A stretch of DNA of 64,000 nucleotides from NCBI GenBank assembly GCA_938046095.1, contig CALIXS010000007.1:1-64000 (forward strand), given 5' to 3'. A model generated the notes under the pieces. It was not told the origin of the DNA, searched no databases, and saw only the letters and a program-made list of their open reading frames with translations. This DNA comes from an uncultured Clostridia bacterium. GTDB lineage: Bacteria > Bacillota > Clostridia > Peptostreptococcales > Anaerovoracaceae. Positions 34,401 through 43,580 of this stretch are shown here, one piece after another; the stretch's first letter is position 1; every line of letters starts with the position of its first letter. The position numbers and the translations under genes were made by a program.

Positions 34401-35915
34401 TTGACATTTTTTAAGCCGCTGTCAAGCACTATACCTTACTTGGATATTTTGGAATCAGTAAACATAGGTATCCTTATTTTCGATAAAGATGGATATTATG
34501 TATATGTAAACAAAGCTTATTGCCTACAATGCGAACGCCCTGCCGACTTTTTTTCTAATATGACAATCCATAAGCTGAAACGTTTAGGCTATCTAAAGGA
34601 AAGTGTTTGGGAAAAAGTCATGGCAACCCGTAGTACTGTATCTGCATTGGTTACGCTCAATAATACCCGCCCCGGATATTCCTTTGACGCTTTAACGACA
34701 GGTGTGCCTATATTTGATTCTCATGGTAAAATCGAATATGTATTTACTGTTCAGGAACCTATGCATCACCTTCGCGAACGCTTACAGAGCAGTGAAACAA
34801 ACCGTTATATCACTCTTCAGCCTGATACTCTTAACTTTGATCAGGGCGATGCCGAAATTATCGCCGAAAGTCCACAAATGAAAAAAATCTTGGCTATGCT
34901 AGATAATATCGCCGAGACGGATGCTTCCGTGTTGATTTCCGGCGCGTCCGGCACAGGTAAGGAAGTCATAGCCAACTATATACATAACAAAAGTACAAGA
35001 AAAGGTCAGTCTATTGTTTCCATAAACTGTGCCTCAATTCCGGAAAACCTTCTCGAGTCCGAGCTCTTTGGTTATGAAAAGGGAGCTTTCAGCGGCGCTT
35101 CCGAAAAAGGGAAAATAGGTCTAATTTTAGCGGCCAATCAAGGCACTCTATTTCTGGATGAAATCAATTCAATGCCGCTTACAGTTCAGGCAAAAGTGCT
35201 CCGAGTTCTGGAAAACCGTCAAATCACACCTTTGGGCGGAATAAAATCGATACCTGTAGACTTTCGTCTTATATGTACTACCAATGAAGATTTACACGCT
35301 TTGATTTCCCAAAATGCTTTTCGTTCAGACCTTTATTATCGAATTAATGTTGTTTCAGTTAATATCCCGCCTCTTTGCGAACGTCGGGAAGATATTATTC
35401 CATTATCATTATGTTTTATACGCCGATATTGTGAAAAATATGGCCTCAATAAGGTTTTTTCCGCTTCGGTCTTACATGATCTAAAAAACATGGAGTGGCC
35501 AGGCAATGTACGAGAACTGAAAAACCTCATTGAAAGGATGATTATAACTTCTCCCCGTAGTGAACTGAAGATTACTCATATTGATAATCTCCTACTAGAT
35601 TTTCCTGCTGATCTCCCGGAAAATGCTTATAGAGTATATCAAGATCAAAACGTTAATATGAATAGAATTGACTGGACGAAAAAAAGTACTTATCCAGACT
35701 ATGGCATCAATACTTTTACACATAGTGCATTATCTAACGTGCCCCCTGTCTATCTTCCGGATGAAAGTTACCGTGAACACATGGATAAGTGTGAATATGA
35801 ATTGTTTCTTGCAATGTTGCAAGACGGGTTAACTCCCCTTAAAATCTCCTCTATATTAAAAATAGATCTGTCTAATGTTTACAGAAAGCTAAAAAAACAC
35901 AATTTGAAAGATTGA
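34401..35915 (+). CDS. PAS-containing sigma-54-dependent activator
   Basis: The 504-residue protein has an N-terminal PAS sensor (about 10-125), an AAA+ core with Walker A GASGTGKE (181-188) and Walker B TLFLDE (249-254), and a Fis-type helix-turn-helix at the end (about 460-503). The sigma-54 contact loop reads GAFSGA (228-233), with Ser for the usual Thr. Translation starts at TTG at 34401 with AGGAGG about 9 bases upstream. It is divergent from the seven-gene operon and presumably activates it when its PAS domain senses the substrate. Confidence 0.9.
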   Translation: MTFFKPLSSTIPYLDILESVNIGILIFDKDGYYVYVNKAYCLQCERPADFFSNMTIHKLKRLGYLKESVWEKVMATRSTVSALVTLNNTRPGYSFDALTTGVPIFDSHGKIEYVFTVQEPMHHLRERLQSSETNRYITLQPDTLNFDQGDAEIIAESPQMKKILAMLDNIAETDASVLISGASGTGKEVIANYIHNKSTRKGQSIVSINCASIPENLLESELFGYEKGAFSGASEKGKIGLILAANQGTLFLDEINSMPLTVQAKVLRVLENRQITPLGGIKSIPVDFRLICTTNEDLHALISQNAFRSDLYYRINVVSVNIPPLCERREDIIPLSLCFIRRYCEKYGLNKVFSASVLHDLKNMEWPGNVRELKNLIERMIITSPRSELKITHIDNLLLDFPADLPENAYRVYQDQNVNMNRIDWTKKSTYPDYGINTFTHSALSNVPPVYLPDESYREHMDKCEYELFLAMLQDGLTPLKISSILKIDLSNVYRKLKKHNLKD

Positions 35916-35994
35916 TTCATATTTTCATGACCAATATGTGCGCAGGATTGTTTATAATATATTTAAATTATAAGTAACGATTCCGTAACTTATT

Positions 35995-36013
35995 CCATCA
36001 GTAAAGCTGATGG
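35995..36013 (+). terminator. hairpin downstream of the sigma-54 activator
   Basis: CCATCAG and CTGATGG pair around TAAAG about 80 bases after the activator stop. The following T-run is weak (TTATATGG), so termination is only probable. The rest of 35916-36169 is AT-rich and holds no gene I can see. Confidence 0.4.
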
Positions 36014-36169
36014 TTATATGGATGCATCCCCATTCCTCTGCAGTATATCAAAGGTTCATTTCAATTCTTTTTATTCAGGTTTTTTTCTGTTTTTTCGAGT
36101 ACGGTTATTAAAATTCCGGGAACACTTTTTGTCCGGTTCGACAAGCTTATACGTATTTTATTTATTATA

Positions 36170-36198
36170 TTGACACAAAATATGTCTGTCTGTATAAT
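36170..36198 (+). promoter_or_regulatory. consensus sigma-A promoter of the NSS transporter gene
   Basis: TTGACA (36170-36175) and TATAAT (36193-36198) are separated by exactly 17 bases, a full match to the consensus. It should drive strong constitutive transcription of the transporter gene starting at 36241, which has a GGAGG ribosome site. Confidence 0.9.
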
Positions 36199-36240
36199 TG
36201 TGATTGTTATTGCATTATTTTACGCACTTATGGAGGAAAA

Positions 36241-37659
36241 ATGGAACTAAAAAATCAAAAGGGCCAATGGGGGAGCAAGTTTGGCTTTCTTATGGCTGCC
36301 GTCGGCTCTGCAGTAGGTTTAGGCAACCTTTGGGGCTTCCCGTATAAGATGGGCATGAGCGGTGGCTTTGCCTTCTTTATTATCTACATCATTCTTGTAA
36401 TCGTGGTGGGAGTCGTTATATTGCTCTGCGAACTGTCCCTCGGGCGAAGGACCGGCAAGGGAGTGATAGCTTCATACCGCGAACTCGGCCGCTCTCACGC
36501 TGTAATAGGATGGCTCTCTTGGCTGTCGCCGTGCCTGATACTCGGTTTTTACAGTATGCTCGGCGGCTACTGTATAAAATATGTTGTCGCGAACATCGGT
36601 GATATTTTCGGAACATCATGGGGTGTTGGCGTCACCGACAGTGGCGAATATTTTACAGCCTTTTACACTGATCAGATGCAGTCGGCAATATACACGCTTC
36701 TTTTCATTTTTCTGACCACGCTCGTCGTCAGCATCGGTGTTTCTAAGGGTATCGAGAAATTCTCGACCATAGCGATGCCGGCGCTCTTCTTTATGCTCGT
36801 AATCGTCATTATCAGAAGCTGTACTCTTCCCGGTGCATCAGAGGGTCTTGCCTTTATATTCAAGCCCGATTTCAGCGTATTCAGAGGATGGGGCTGGATC
36901 AAAGTCCTTGCAAAAGCCGGCGGTCAGATGTTTTTTTCGCTCTCTCTCGGCATGGCGATCATGGTTACCTACGGCTCATATATGAGAAAGGAAGACGACC
37001 TTCAGTTGAATGCCGTCACCATTCCGATCGCGGATACGATAATTGCTGTCATGGCAGGCATGGCCATAATGCCTGCCGTATTCGCGGAGGATCTTAACCC
37101 GGCAGGTGGACCCGGGCTTCTCTTTGTGACACTTCAGACCGTATTTCAGGAGATGGGCAAGGCGGGTCCGATATTCGGCTGTCTATTCTACGGTCTCGTA
37201 TTTATTGCTGCCATAACTTCGTCAATTTCACTCACAGAGGCGGTATCCTCAGCCATAATGGACAGATCTATCGCCAGGGGCAAGCCTGTAAACCGCCGCA
37301 AAATCACCTGGGGTGTGGGAATCTTTGTTATGCTTGAGGGAACACTTGTCGCCCTCGATGGGCTCGGATCGCACGGCTTCCCTCATATTTTCGGCCAAAG
37401 CACGCTGCTCGATGCATTTGACCTTGTTTCCGAAGGTCTGTTTATGCCGATATCGGCTCTCGCTACCGCAGTCATATTCGGATGGCTCAAGCCGGGCTGG
37501 CTCGACGGTGAGATCAGAAATCTCGGCTCCGACGGTAAGGCTGCGTTCGGCATGCGCAAATATTTTTACTTCTGCCTCAAATTCATAGTACCGCCTATGA
37601 TGATCCTCGTACTGCTGGGCCAAATTGACTCCTTCTTCGGACTTGGCTGGTTCAGCTGA
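36241..37659 (+). CDS. sodium-dependent transporter, NSS (LeuT) family
   Basis: The 472-residue membrane protein imports amino acids or amines with Na+. Its first segment has the NSS signature GSAVGLGNLWGFPY, which binds sodium and substrate in LeuT. About eleven membrane segments follow, the bacterial NSS number. It sits alone behind a consensus promoter. The substrate is unknown; tyrosine, tryptophan, alanine and branched-chain amino acids are all found in this family. Confidence 0.9.
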   Translation: MELKNQKGQWGSKFGFLMAAVGSAVGLGNLWGFPYKMGMSGGFAFFIIYIILVIVVGVVILLCELSLGRRTGKGVIASYRELGRSHAVIGWLSWLSPCLILGFYSMLGGYCIKYVVANIGDIFGTSWGVGVTDSGEYFTAFYTDQMQSAIYTLLFIFLTTLVVSIGVSKGIEKFSTIAMPALFFMLVIVIIRSCTLPGASEGLAFIFKPDFSVFRGWGWIKVLAKAGGQMFFSLSLGMAIMVTYGSYMRKEDDLQLNAVTIPIADTIIAVMAGMAIMPAVFAEDLNPAGGPGLLFVTLQTVFQEMGKAGPIFGCLFYGLVFIAAITSSISLTEAVSSAIMDRSIARGKPVNRRKITWGVGIFVMLEGTLVALDGLGSHGFPHIFGQSTLLDAFDLVSEGLFMPISALATAVIFGWLKPGWLDGEIRNLGSDGKAAFGMRKYFYFCLKFIVPPMMILVLLGQIDSFFGLGWFS

Positions 37660-37753
37660 AGGCGATCGGTTGAAGTTATCATCATCGCAGTGAAATCTCC
37701 TGCGGCACACCCGGCATACTCGTCTCCTGCGACACTCATGTTTTTTGCAATGC

Positions 37754-37885
37754 GTCGCATGCGACAGAGCTCAAAACGAAGGGATGTCGCAGGGGATTTT
37801 CCGTTGCGGCTTAAACCACCGCGACACGAGGCAAAAAGAAGGTGCGTCGCATGCGACAGAGCACAAAAAAGCGAGGTGTCGCAGA
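37754..37885 (-). repeat. dispersed intergenic repeat, copy C (inverted, with an extra partial copy)
   Basis: The complement of 37810-37885 matches copies A and B. It has CTGCGACACC, GTCGCATGCGAC (37857-37846), CACCTTCTTTTTGCC, then TGTCGCGGTGGTTTAAGCC. A second GTCGCATGCGAC lies at 37754-37765 with more of the same units, suggesting a partial tandem copy. It fills the 310-base gap between the NSS gene and nupQ, where no gene is seen. Confidence 0.78.
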
Positions 37886-37969
37886 GTGCAGGGTTTCAAA
37901 GCACAGCCCCACGGACATGGTCACGGACATAGAGTCGAACAATGACTCAGGCAAATCGTCGCTGCGGAA

Positions 37970-38965
37970 TCAGCGCTCTTCGCGGAAGTATGGAAGACCG
38001 AGGCTTTCAGGAGGCTGGTTCTCTCGCTTGTTGCGGGTACTGGTGATGATAAGCACGATTATCGTCACTATGTAGGGCAGCATCTTGTAAAGTTCCTTGG
38101 TGGAAAAGTCCGTACCTGAAGGGATAAACAAGTACAGGATGTAAAGGCCGCCGAACAGTATTGACGAAAAAATACCTACATTAGGCCTCCAAATTGTAAA
38201 GATTACGAGCGCGATTGCAAGCCAGCCGCGATCGCCGAAGGCATCGTTCGACCAGACGCCGCTGGCGTAGTCCATTACGTAGTAGAGACCGCCAAGTCCC
38301 GCTATCATGCAGCCTGTACAGGTGGCCGAATACTTGTAGCGCGTTATATTGATGCCGGCTGCATCGGCTGTGGCAGGATTTTCGCCTATAGCCCGAAGCT
38401 GAAGACCTTTGCGAGTATGTGTCAAGAAGTACGATGCGAGCAGCGCGATTATAATCGCGGTGTACGCCAGAAATCCGTATTCGAGAAAAAGCTTGCTCAG
38501 TGTTCCGCCATCAGCAAACGGAAGAGACTTGCTGAAAGCTTTGCTCGTGGCGGAAAGTGCTATCGACGGTACCTCGCTGCCTGTGAGTTTGATCAGTGAA
38601 CCGCCGAAAAAGTTTCCAAAGCCTACTCCGAAGGTAGTCATCGCAAGACCGGTAACATTCTGATTTGCTCTGAGCGTCACAGTAAGGAAACAATATATCA
38701 ACCCCATGACAAGCGAGCCTGCAAGGCACGACAAAAGCGGTATGGCAATCGTTAAAAACCCGTTCATATTTGCCGGATCGCCGCCGCACGACTGCTCGTA
38801 GAGAAACGCCCCGATCACTCCGCAAATTCCGCCTACGTACATGACGCCCGGAATACCGAGGTTGAGATTGCCCGTCTTTTCGGTGATCGTTTCACCTGTG
38901 GAACCGTACAGGAGCGGAATACTCTGCGTTACGGCACGCGGTATAAAGGCAAGAATATCAAACAT
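37970..38965 (-). CDS. nupQ: ABC transporter permease, BMP/nucleoside type
   Basis: The 331-residue inner-membrane permease has the LNLGIPGVMYVGG segment and multiple hydrophobic helices of the BPD_transp_2 family used by simple-sugar and nucleoside importers. It pairs with the second permease to form the channel. It ends the operon xpt-BMP-ATPase-permease-permease. It lies 4 bases after nupP. Assignment to nucleosides rests on similarity of the whole operon to Bacillus nupNOPQ (guanosine) and on xpt. Confidence 0.83.
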   Translation of the reverse strand: MFDILAFIPRAVTQSIPLLYGSTGETITEKTGNLNLGIPGVMYVGGICGVIGAFLYEQSCGGDPANMNGFLTIAIPLLSCLAGSLVMGLIYCFLTVTLRANQNVTGLAMTTFGVGFGNFFGGSLIKLTGSEVPSIALSATSKAFSKSLPFADGGTLSKLFLEYGFLAYTAIIIALLASYFLTHTRKGLQLRAIGENPATADAAGINITRYKYSATCTGCMIAGLGGLYYVMDYASGVWSNDAFGDRGWLAIALVIFTIWRPNVGIFSSILFGGLYILYLFIPSGTDFSTKELYKMLPYIVTIIVLIITSTRNKRENQPPESLGLPYFREER

Positions 38966-38969
38966 GCTC

Positions 38970-40088
38970 TTATGCCTCCTTTCCCTGTGCTCTGCGGAAG
39001 TTTATCCGGTAGTTGATAAAGAATTCGCAGCCTATTATGAAGAACAGAATTATACCCGTCAGTATGTCGCCGAACGATTCGTTCAGCCCGTACGTCGTCG
39101 AGATCTGGCTTGCTCCGCGCCCCATAAATACCAGGAGGAACGAACATGCTATCATCGTTATCGGGTTAAATTTCGCGAGCCACGCGACCATGACAGCTGT
39201 AAAGCCGCGCCCCCCCGCTATAGTAGTGGTTATAGTGTGGTTGGTACCGCCGACGAGCAGCATCCCCGTAAGTCCGCAGATGGCGCCGGACAGCAGCAGC
39301 GTCCTGATTATTACGCGTTCAACCTTGATTCCGACGTATCTTGCGGTATTTTGGCTTTCGCCTACCACCGATATCTCGTAACCGTGCTTGCTGTATTTCA
39401 TATAGATGAACATCGCGACGGTCACGGCGGCAACGATCATAATATTGAGCAGATATTTCTGACCGGCAAGCTGAGGAAGCCAGCCTGACTCTGTCGATTG
39501 GTTGATGACACCTATCTTTCCGGAACCCTTCGGCATCTCCCACTTGATGACGAAGAACGCGACTATCTGAGTCGCCACGTAATTCATCATGAGAGTAAAC
39601 AGCGTTTCATTCGTGTTCCATTTTGCCTTGAACACGGCAGGAATCAGAGCCCAGAGAGCACCAAAAATGATAGACGCGACAAACATCAACATTACAAGCA
39701 CTCCGCCGGGCAGCTTGTCTCCGAGCTTGAGCATACATGCCGCAGCCGCAAGCGCCCCTATCAGAATCTGCCCTTCGCCACCGAGATTCCAAAACTTCAT
39801 GCGAAACGCCGGAGCAAGAGCCAAAGAAACGCAAAGAAGTATTGCGATCTCCTGAAAAAGCATCCAGACCTTTCGCGATGTCCCAAACGCGCCGTCCGCC
39901 ATGGTCTTGAATACCCCCACAGGATCAAGACCTGTAAGAAGCGTCGTCACCACGGCGCTTACGATCATCGCAGCTATTATAGCGGCTATTCTGATAGTCC
40001 ACGCTCTGTACCACGGAAGCTCCCTGCGTCTGGTGAGATGGACAAAAGGTTCCTTATTGCTCACCGCTGTTTTCGATGGCATCGCCAT
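38970..40088 (-). CDS. nupP: ABC transporter permease, BMP/nucleoside type
   Basis: The 372-residue permease has an N-terminal cytoplasmic stretch followed by about ten hydrophobic segments, with the NLGGEGQILIGA motif of the family near 115. It overlaps the ATPase gene by 35 bases, so the two are translated together. It would partner NupQ. Confidence 0.83.
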   Translation of the reverse strand: MAMPSKTAVSNKEPFVHLTRRRELPWYRAWTIRIAAIIAAMIVSAVVTTLLTGLDPVGVFKTMADGAFGTSRKVWMLFQEIAILLCVSLALAPAFRMKFWNLGGEGQILIGALAAAACMLKLGDKLPGGVLVMLMFVASIIFGALWALIPAVFKAKWNTNETLFTLMMNYVATQIVAFFVIKWEMPKGSGKIGVINQSTESGWLPQLAGQKYLLNIMIVAAVTVAMFIYMKYSKHGYEISVVGESQNTARYVGIKVERVIIRTLLLSGAICGLTGMLLVGGTNHTITTTIAGGRGFTAVMVAWLAKFNPITMIACSFLLVFMGRGASQISTTYGLNESFGDILTGIILFFIIGCEFFINYRINFRRAQGKEA

Positions 40089-41628
40089 TGCCGTCGCCCT
40101 CCAATCTCGTCATCATCATGCCGACCTTTCTCTTGTCGGTCTTTCTCCCGTCGACTATGCCGCTCACCCTGCCGCCGCACAGGACGAGTATCCTGTCCGC
40201 GAGCTCAAGCAGGACGTCGAGGTCCTCTCCTACATATATAACGGCTACGCCTCGTTTTTTCTGTTTGTTTATAAGATCGTATATCGTGTACGAGGAATTG
40301 ATATCAAGACCTCTTACGGCGTATGCCGAGAGGAGCACGGTCGGCGCGGAGGCTATCTCCCGGCCTACAAGGACCTTCTGCACGTTTCCGCCCGACAGCT
40401 TGCGAACCGGTGTCGAAAGACTCGGCGTATTCACTTCGAGTTCATCTACCACCTTATCAGCAAGCTCCCTCGGCGTCCTGCGGTCCGTGAATGCCGATCT
40501 GCCCTTGCGGAAGGATCTGAGCATCATGTTGTCCGTAAGATCCATGCTGCCGACGAGCCCCATGCCGAGTCTGTCCTCGGGAACAAATGAGAGAGCTATG
40601 CCGAGCGACGCTATCTCGAGCGGGTCCTTTCCGATAAGCTCGTCTCTTTCACCCTTGTCGTCGATATAGCTTATCGTTCCCCGCTCTACCGGCTGAAGCC
40701 CGGCTATCGCCTCGAGCAGCTCCTTCTGACCGCTGCCCGAAATGCCCGCAATACCGAGTATCTCGCCCGAATTTGCCGTAAATGATACGTCCTCGAGCTT
40801 TGTGAGACCATCCTGGCTCCTGACAGTCAAGCCCTTTACTTCTATCCTCGGCTTCGGATCTGCCGGATCGGGACGCTCTATGTTGAGTGACACCTGGCGT
40901 CCGACCATCATATTAGTCATTTCCTGAGCATTTGTGTCGGCCGTCCTCATATCGCCTATATATTGCCCGCGGCGCAGGACCGCAACTCTGTCGGACAGAT
41001 CCTCCACCTCGTGCATTTTATGCGTTATTATGATTATCGCCTTTCCGGCATCCCTCATATTCCGCAGGACGGCGAAAAGCCTGTCCGTCTCCTGCGGAGT
41101 CAGAACAGCCGTAGGCTCATCAAGAATAAGTATGTCCGCTCCTCGGTAAAGCATTTTGACGATCTCAACCGTCTGCTTCTGCGAAACCGACATATCGTAG
41201 ATTTTTTGTTTGGGATCTACCTCAAAGCCGTAAGCTTTGCAGATTTCGTCGATTTTTTTTGCGGCAGCATTGATGTCCAGCCTGCCTCTTTCTCTGAGAC
41301 CGAGCACGATGTTCTCTGCAGCCGTAAAAACGTCTATCAACTTGAAATGCTGATGTATCATGCCGATGCCGAGATCGAACGCATCTTTAGGATCCCTTAT
41401 CGATACCGGTTCACCGTTTATCAGTATCTGCCCCTCGTCCGGGTAGTATATGCCGGAGAGCATGTTCATGAGCGTCGTCTTTCCGCTTCCGTTTTCTCCG
41501 AGAAGTGCAAGTATCTCGCCCTTGTATATCTTAAGCGAAACGTGGTCGTTAGCGACGACCGAGCCGAAGGCTTTGGTGATGCCTGTCATTTCGACAGCGG
41601 CCTGTCTTGTTTCCTCTTTAGGTGTCAT
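40054..41628 (-). CDS. nupO: ABC transporter ATP-binding protein, two-domain
   Basis: The 524-residue protein carries two ABC domains. The first has Walker A GENGSGKTT near 43 and Walker B ILILDEPTAVL near 170; the second has a degenerate A site GISGSGQKE near 295, the LSGGN signature and LLSAYAVRGLD in place of a normal Walker B. This asymmetric tandem ABC is typical of BMP-type nucleoside importers. It drives import through NupP/NupQ. A hairpin separates it from the binding-protein gene. Confidence 0.88.
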   Translation of the reverse strand: MTPKEETRQAAVEMTGITKAFGSVVANDHVSLKIYKGEILALLGENGSGKTTLMNMLSGIYYPDEGQILINGEPVSIRDPKDAFDLGIGMIHQHFKLIDVFTAAENIVLGLRERGRLDINAAAKKIDEICKAYGFEVDPKQKIYDMSVSQKQTVEIVKMLYRGADILILDEPTAVLTPQETDRLFAVLRNMRDAGKAIIIITHKMHEVEDLSDRVAVLRRGQYIGDMRTADTNAQEMTNMMVGRQVSLNIERPDPADPKPRIEVKGLTVRSQDGLTKLEDVSFTANSGEILGIAGISGSGQKELLEAIAGLQPVERGTISYIDDKGERDELIGKDPLEIASLGIALSFVPEDRLGMGLVGSMDLTDNMMLRSFRKGRSAFTDRRTPRELADKVVDELEVNTPSLSTPVRKLSGGNVQKVLVGREIASAPTVLLSAYAVRGLDINSSYTIYDLINKQKKRGVAVIYVGEDLDVLLELADRILVLCGGRVSGIVDGRKTDKRKVGMMMTRLEGDGNGDAIENSGEQ

Positions 41629-41655
41629 CCGTTGTCCTCATTCCCTTTGACAACA

Positions 41656-41684
41656 CGGAAAACCCCGGATGCCCGGGGTTTCCG
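41656..41684 (-). terminator. hairpin between the binding protein and ATPase genes
   Basis: CGGAAAACCCCGG and CCCGGGGTTTCCG form a stem with a tiny loop in the 73-base gap. No U-run follows directly on the minus strand, so it is more likely to limit transcript decay or pass fewer polymerases than to stop all. Such elements raise binding-protein level over the rest of the importer. Confidence 0.5.
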
Positions 41685-41701
41685 CAGAACGTGGTTTTCG
41701 A

Positions 41702-42928
41702 TTAGAATTTTGTATCGAGCAGGTTGATACCGTCGATCTGGATATCGAAATAAGGTGCGGACCTGAAGGTCGACTCCTTGAAATATCCGTCTTCGATCAC
41801 CTCGGTATCAGGCGTATAGTCGGCATCGGTATCCACATCGGCCTTGTAGCCTGAAAGCTTGTTTCCGCCCACAGTAAACTTGGAGACATCGAACACATGA
41901 AGCGTACCGGCCTCAAGCTTTTCCTTTGCGGCGTCGATCGCCTCTAACGTGCCCTTTGCGGCGACGTTTTCGTTAACGTCTGTGAGGACTACAGATCCGG
42001 TAGCGAGCGTTCCCGTCCAGTCGGTGTCTATTTCCTTGCCGTCCATGACAGATTTGATCGCATACTCATAGTACGGGGTCCAATCTATCCTCGAAGATAC
42101 GATGAACGTGTTCGGACACGCCGAAATCGTGCTTCCGTTGTACGAAACGTTAGGAACTCCTGCTGCCTCGCAGGCGGTAGGAGCGCCCATTGAGTCGGCG
42201 TGCTGGGATATAAGAACGCATCCGTCGTTGATCAGCTTTGTCGCGCCTTCCTTTTCGGCCGTTTCATCATACCATGATCCCGTGAACGTAACCTCCATGG
42301 TGACCGTATCGCATACAGAACGTGCGCCGAGAAAGAACGATGTATAACCCGAGATTACCTCGGCATAGGTAAATGCTCCGACATATCCGATCTTTGCCTG
42401 ATCTGAGGTAATCTTGCCGCCCTCTATCATCTCGTTGAGCTTCATCCCCGCGGCGATACCTGCGAGGTAACGCCCCTCATAGATAGACGCGAAGGCGTTG
42501 TGATAGTTTTTGAGTCCTTCCGTGTGGGCTTTTGTCCCCGTCGAATGACAGAACTGAACATCCTTAAACTCCTTCGCAGCCTGTATCATATAGTCCTCAT
42601 GACCGAAAGAATCGGCAAAGACGATACTGCATCCGCCGTCCGCGAGTTCTGCCGCGGCCTCATAACATTCCTGTCCCTCCGGAATATTTGTCTTTATCTC
42701 GTAATCAACGTCAAGCTTCCTGCAGGCTTCCTTTGCGGCATTGATGAAGTTGAGGTCGTACGTCGAATTCTCGTCGTGCAGACAGATAAAGCCGACCTTT
42801 ACCTTACTCTTGCCGGAACCCGAACCGGCATCATCCGAATCCTTACCCGCTGTATCGCCGCAGCCTGTAAGCGCCGTCATCACTGCCATTACTGCTATAA
42901 GCAGCAACACTAATGTTTTCTTTCTCAT
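41702..42928 (-). CDS. nupN: BMP-family substrate-binding lipoprotein
   Basis: The 408-residue protein has a lipoprotein signal peptide: a positive start, a hydrophobic stretch and the lipobox LTGC with Cys23 as the lipidated residue. Mature residues form a BMP/PBP1-type ligand-binding fold, which in this family binds purine or pyrimidine nucleosides. It would sit on the outside of the membrane and deliver substrate to NupOPQ. The acidic, Ser/Gly-rich linker after Cys23 is usual. Confidence 0.87.
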   Translation of the reverse strand: MRKKTLVLLLIAVMAVMTALTGCGDTAGKDSDDAGSGSGKSKVKVGFICLHDENSTYDLNFINAAKEACRKLDVDYEIKTNIPEGQECYEAAAELADGGCSIVFADSFGHEDYMIQAAKEFKDVQFCHSTGTKAHTEGLKNYHNAFASIYEGRYLAGIAAGMKLNEMIEGGKITSDQAKIGYVGAFTYAEVISGYTSFFLGARSVCDTVTMEVTFTGSWYDETAEKEGATKLINDGCVLISQHADSMGAPTACEAAGVPNVSYNGSTISACPNTFIVSSRIDWTPYYEYAIKSVMDGKEIDTDWTGTLATGSVVLTDVNENVAAKGTLEAIDAAKEKLEAGTLHVFDVSKFTVGGNKLSGYKADVDTDADYTPDTEVIEDGYFKESTFRSAPYFDIQIDGINLLDTKF

Positions 42929-42973
42929 TGTTTCCTCCCGAGTAAAAAATAACCGTTTATATCATAAATTATT

Positions 42974-43546
42974 TTATGAACGAAATTCTATGCTGTCGTC
43001 CGACATTTTTTCTATCATAGCCAGCGATTCGACCCTGTATCCCTGTCTGCGGAGCTCGTCTCCGCCGCCCTGAAAGCACTTTTCTATTGCGACGGCTATG
43101 CCCTCTACCGAGGCACCCGCCTGTGAGCAAATGTCTATAAGCCCGGCAAGCGCTCTGCCGTTTGCGAGAAAGTCATCGACGAGCAGGATTTTATCTCCCC
43201 TCTTCAGGTAGTCCGCACTTACTACCACATTATAATCGCATCCGTGCGTGAAGGAACGGACCGTCGTGGAATACGTCGGACCGTCAACGTTACCGGTTCT
43301 GTGCTTCTTGGCAAAAACTACGGGTACTTCCATTTCCATTCCCGCTGCGCATGCGATCGAAATACCGCTCGACTCTATAGTAAGTATCCTGGTTATGCCC
43401 GCGTCATTATAAAGGCGTGCAATCTCATCTCCGACGGATTTAAGAAATGCAGTATCTATCTGCTGGTTCAGAAAGCTGCCGACCTTGAGGATACCTCCGG
43501 GCAGGATCCTTCCTTCAGCAAGTATTTTCTCCCGCATAAGCTGCAT
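42974..43546 (-). CDS. xpt: xanthine phosphoribosyltransferase
   Basis: Xpt converts xanthine (and guanine less well) with PRPP to the nucleotide, for purine salvage. The 190-residue chain has the PRPP loop ILLVDDFLANGRAL near 123-136, and the start MQLMREKILAEGRI is typical for the Firmicutes enzyme. I start at the ATG at 43546, eight bases after GGGAGG. It precedes the nup importer genes and follows a structured leader, so uptake and salvage are regulated together. Confidence 0.93.
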   Translation of the reverse strand: MQLMREKILAEGRILPGGILKVGSFLNQQIDTAFLKSVGDEIARLYNDAGITRILTIESSGISIACAAGMEMEVPVVFAKKHRTGNVDGPTYSTTVRSFTHGCDYNVVVSADYLKRGDKILLVDDFLANGRALAGLIDICSQAGASVEGIAVAIEKCFQGGGDELRRQGYRVESLAMIEKMSDDSIEFRS

Positions 43547-43580
43547 CTTAAAAACCTCCCGAAACTCCGGCTTCAAAAAT

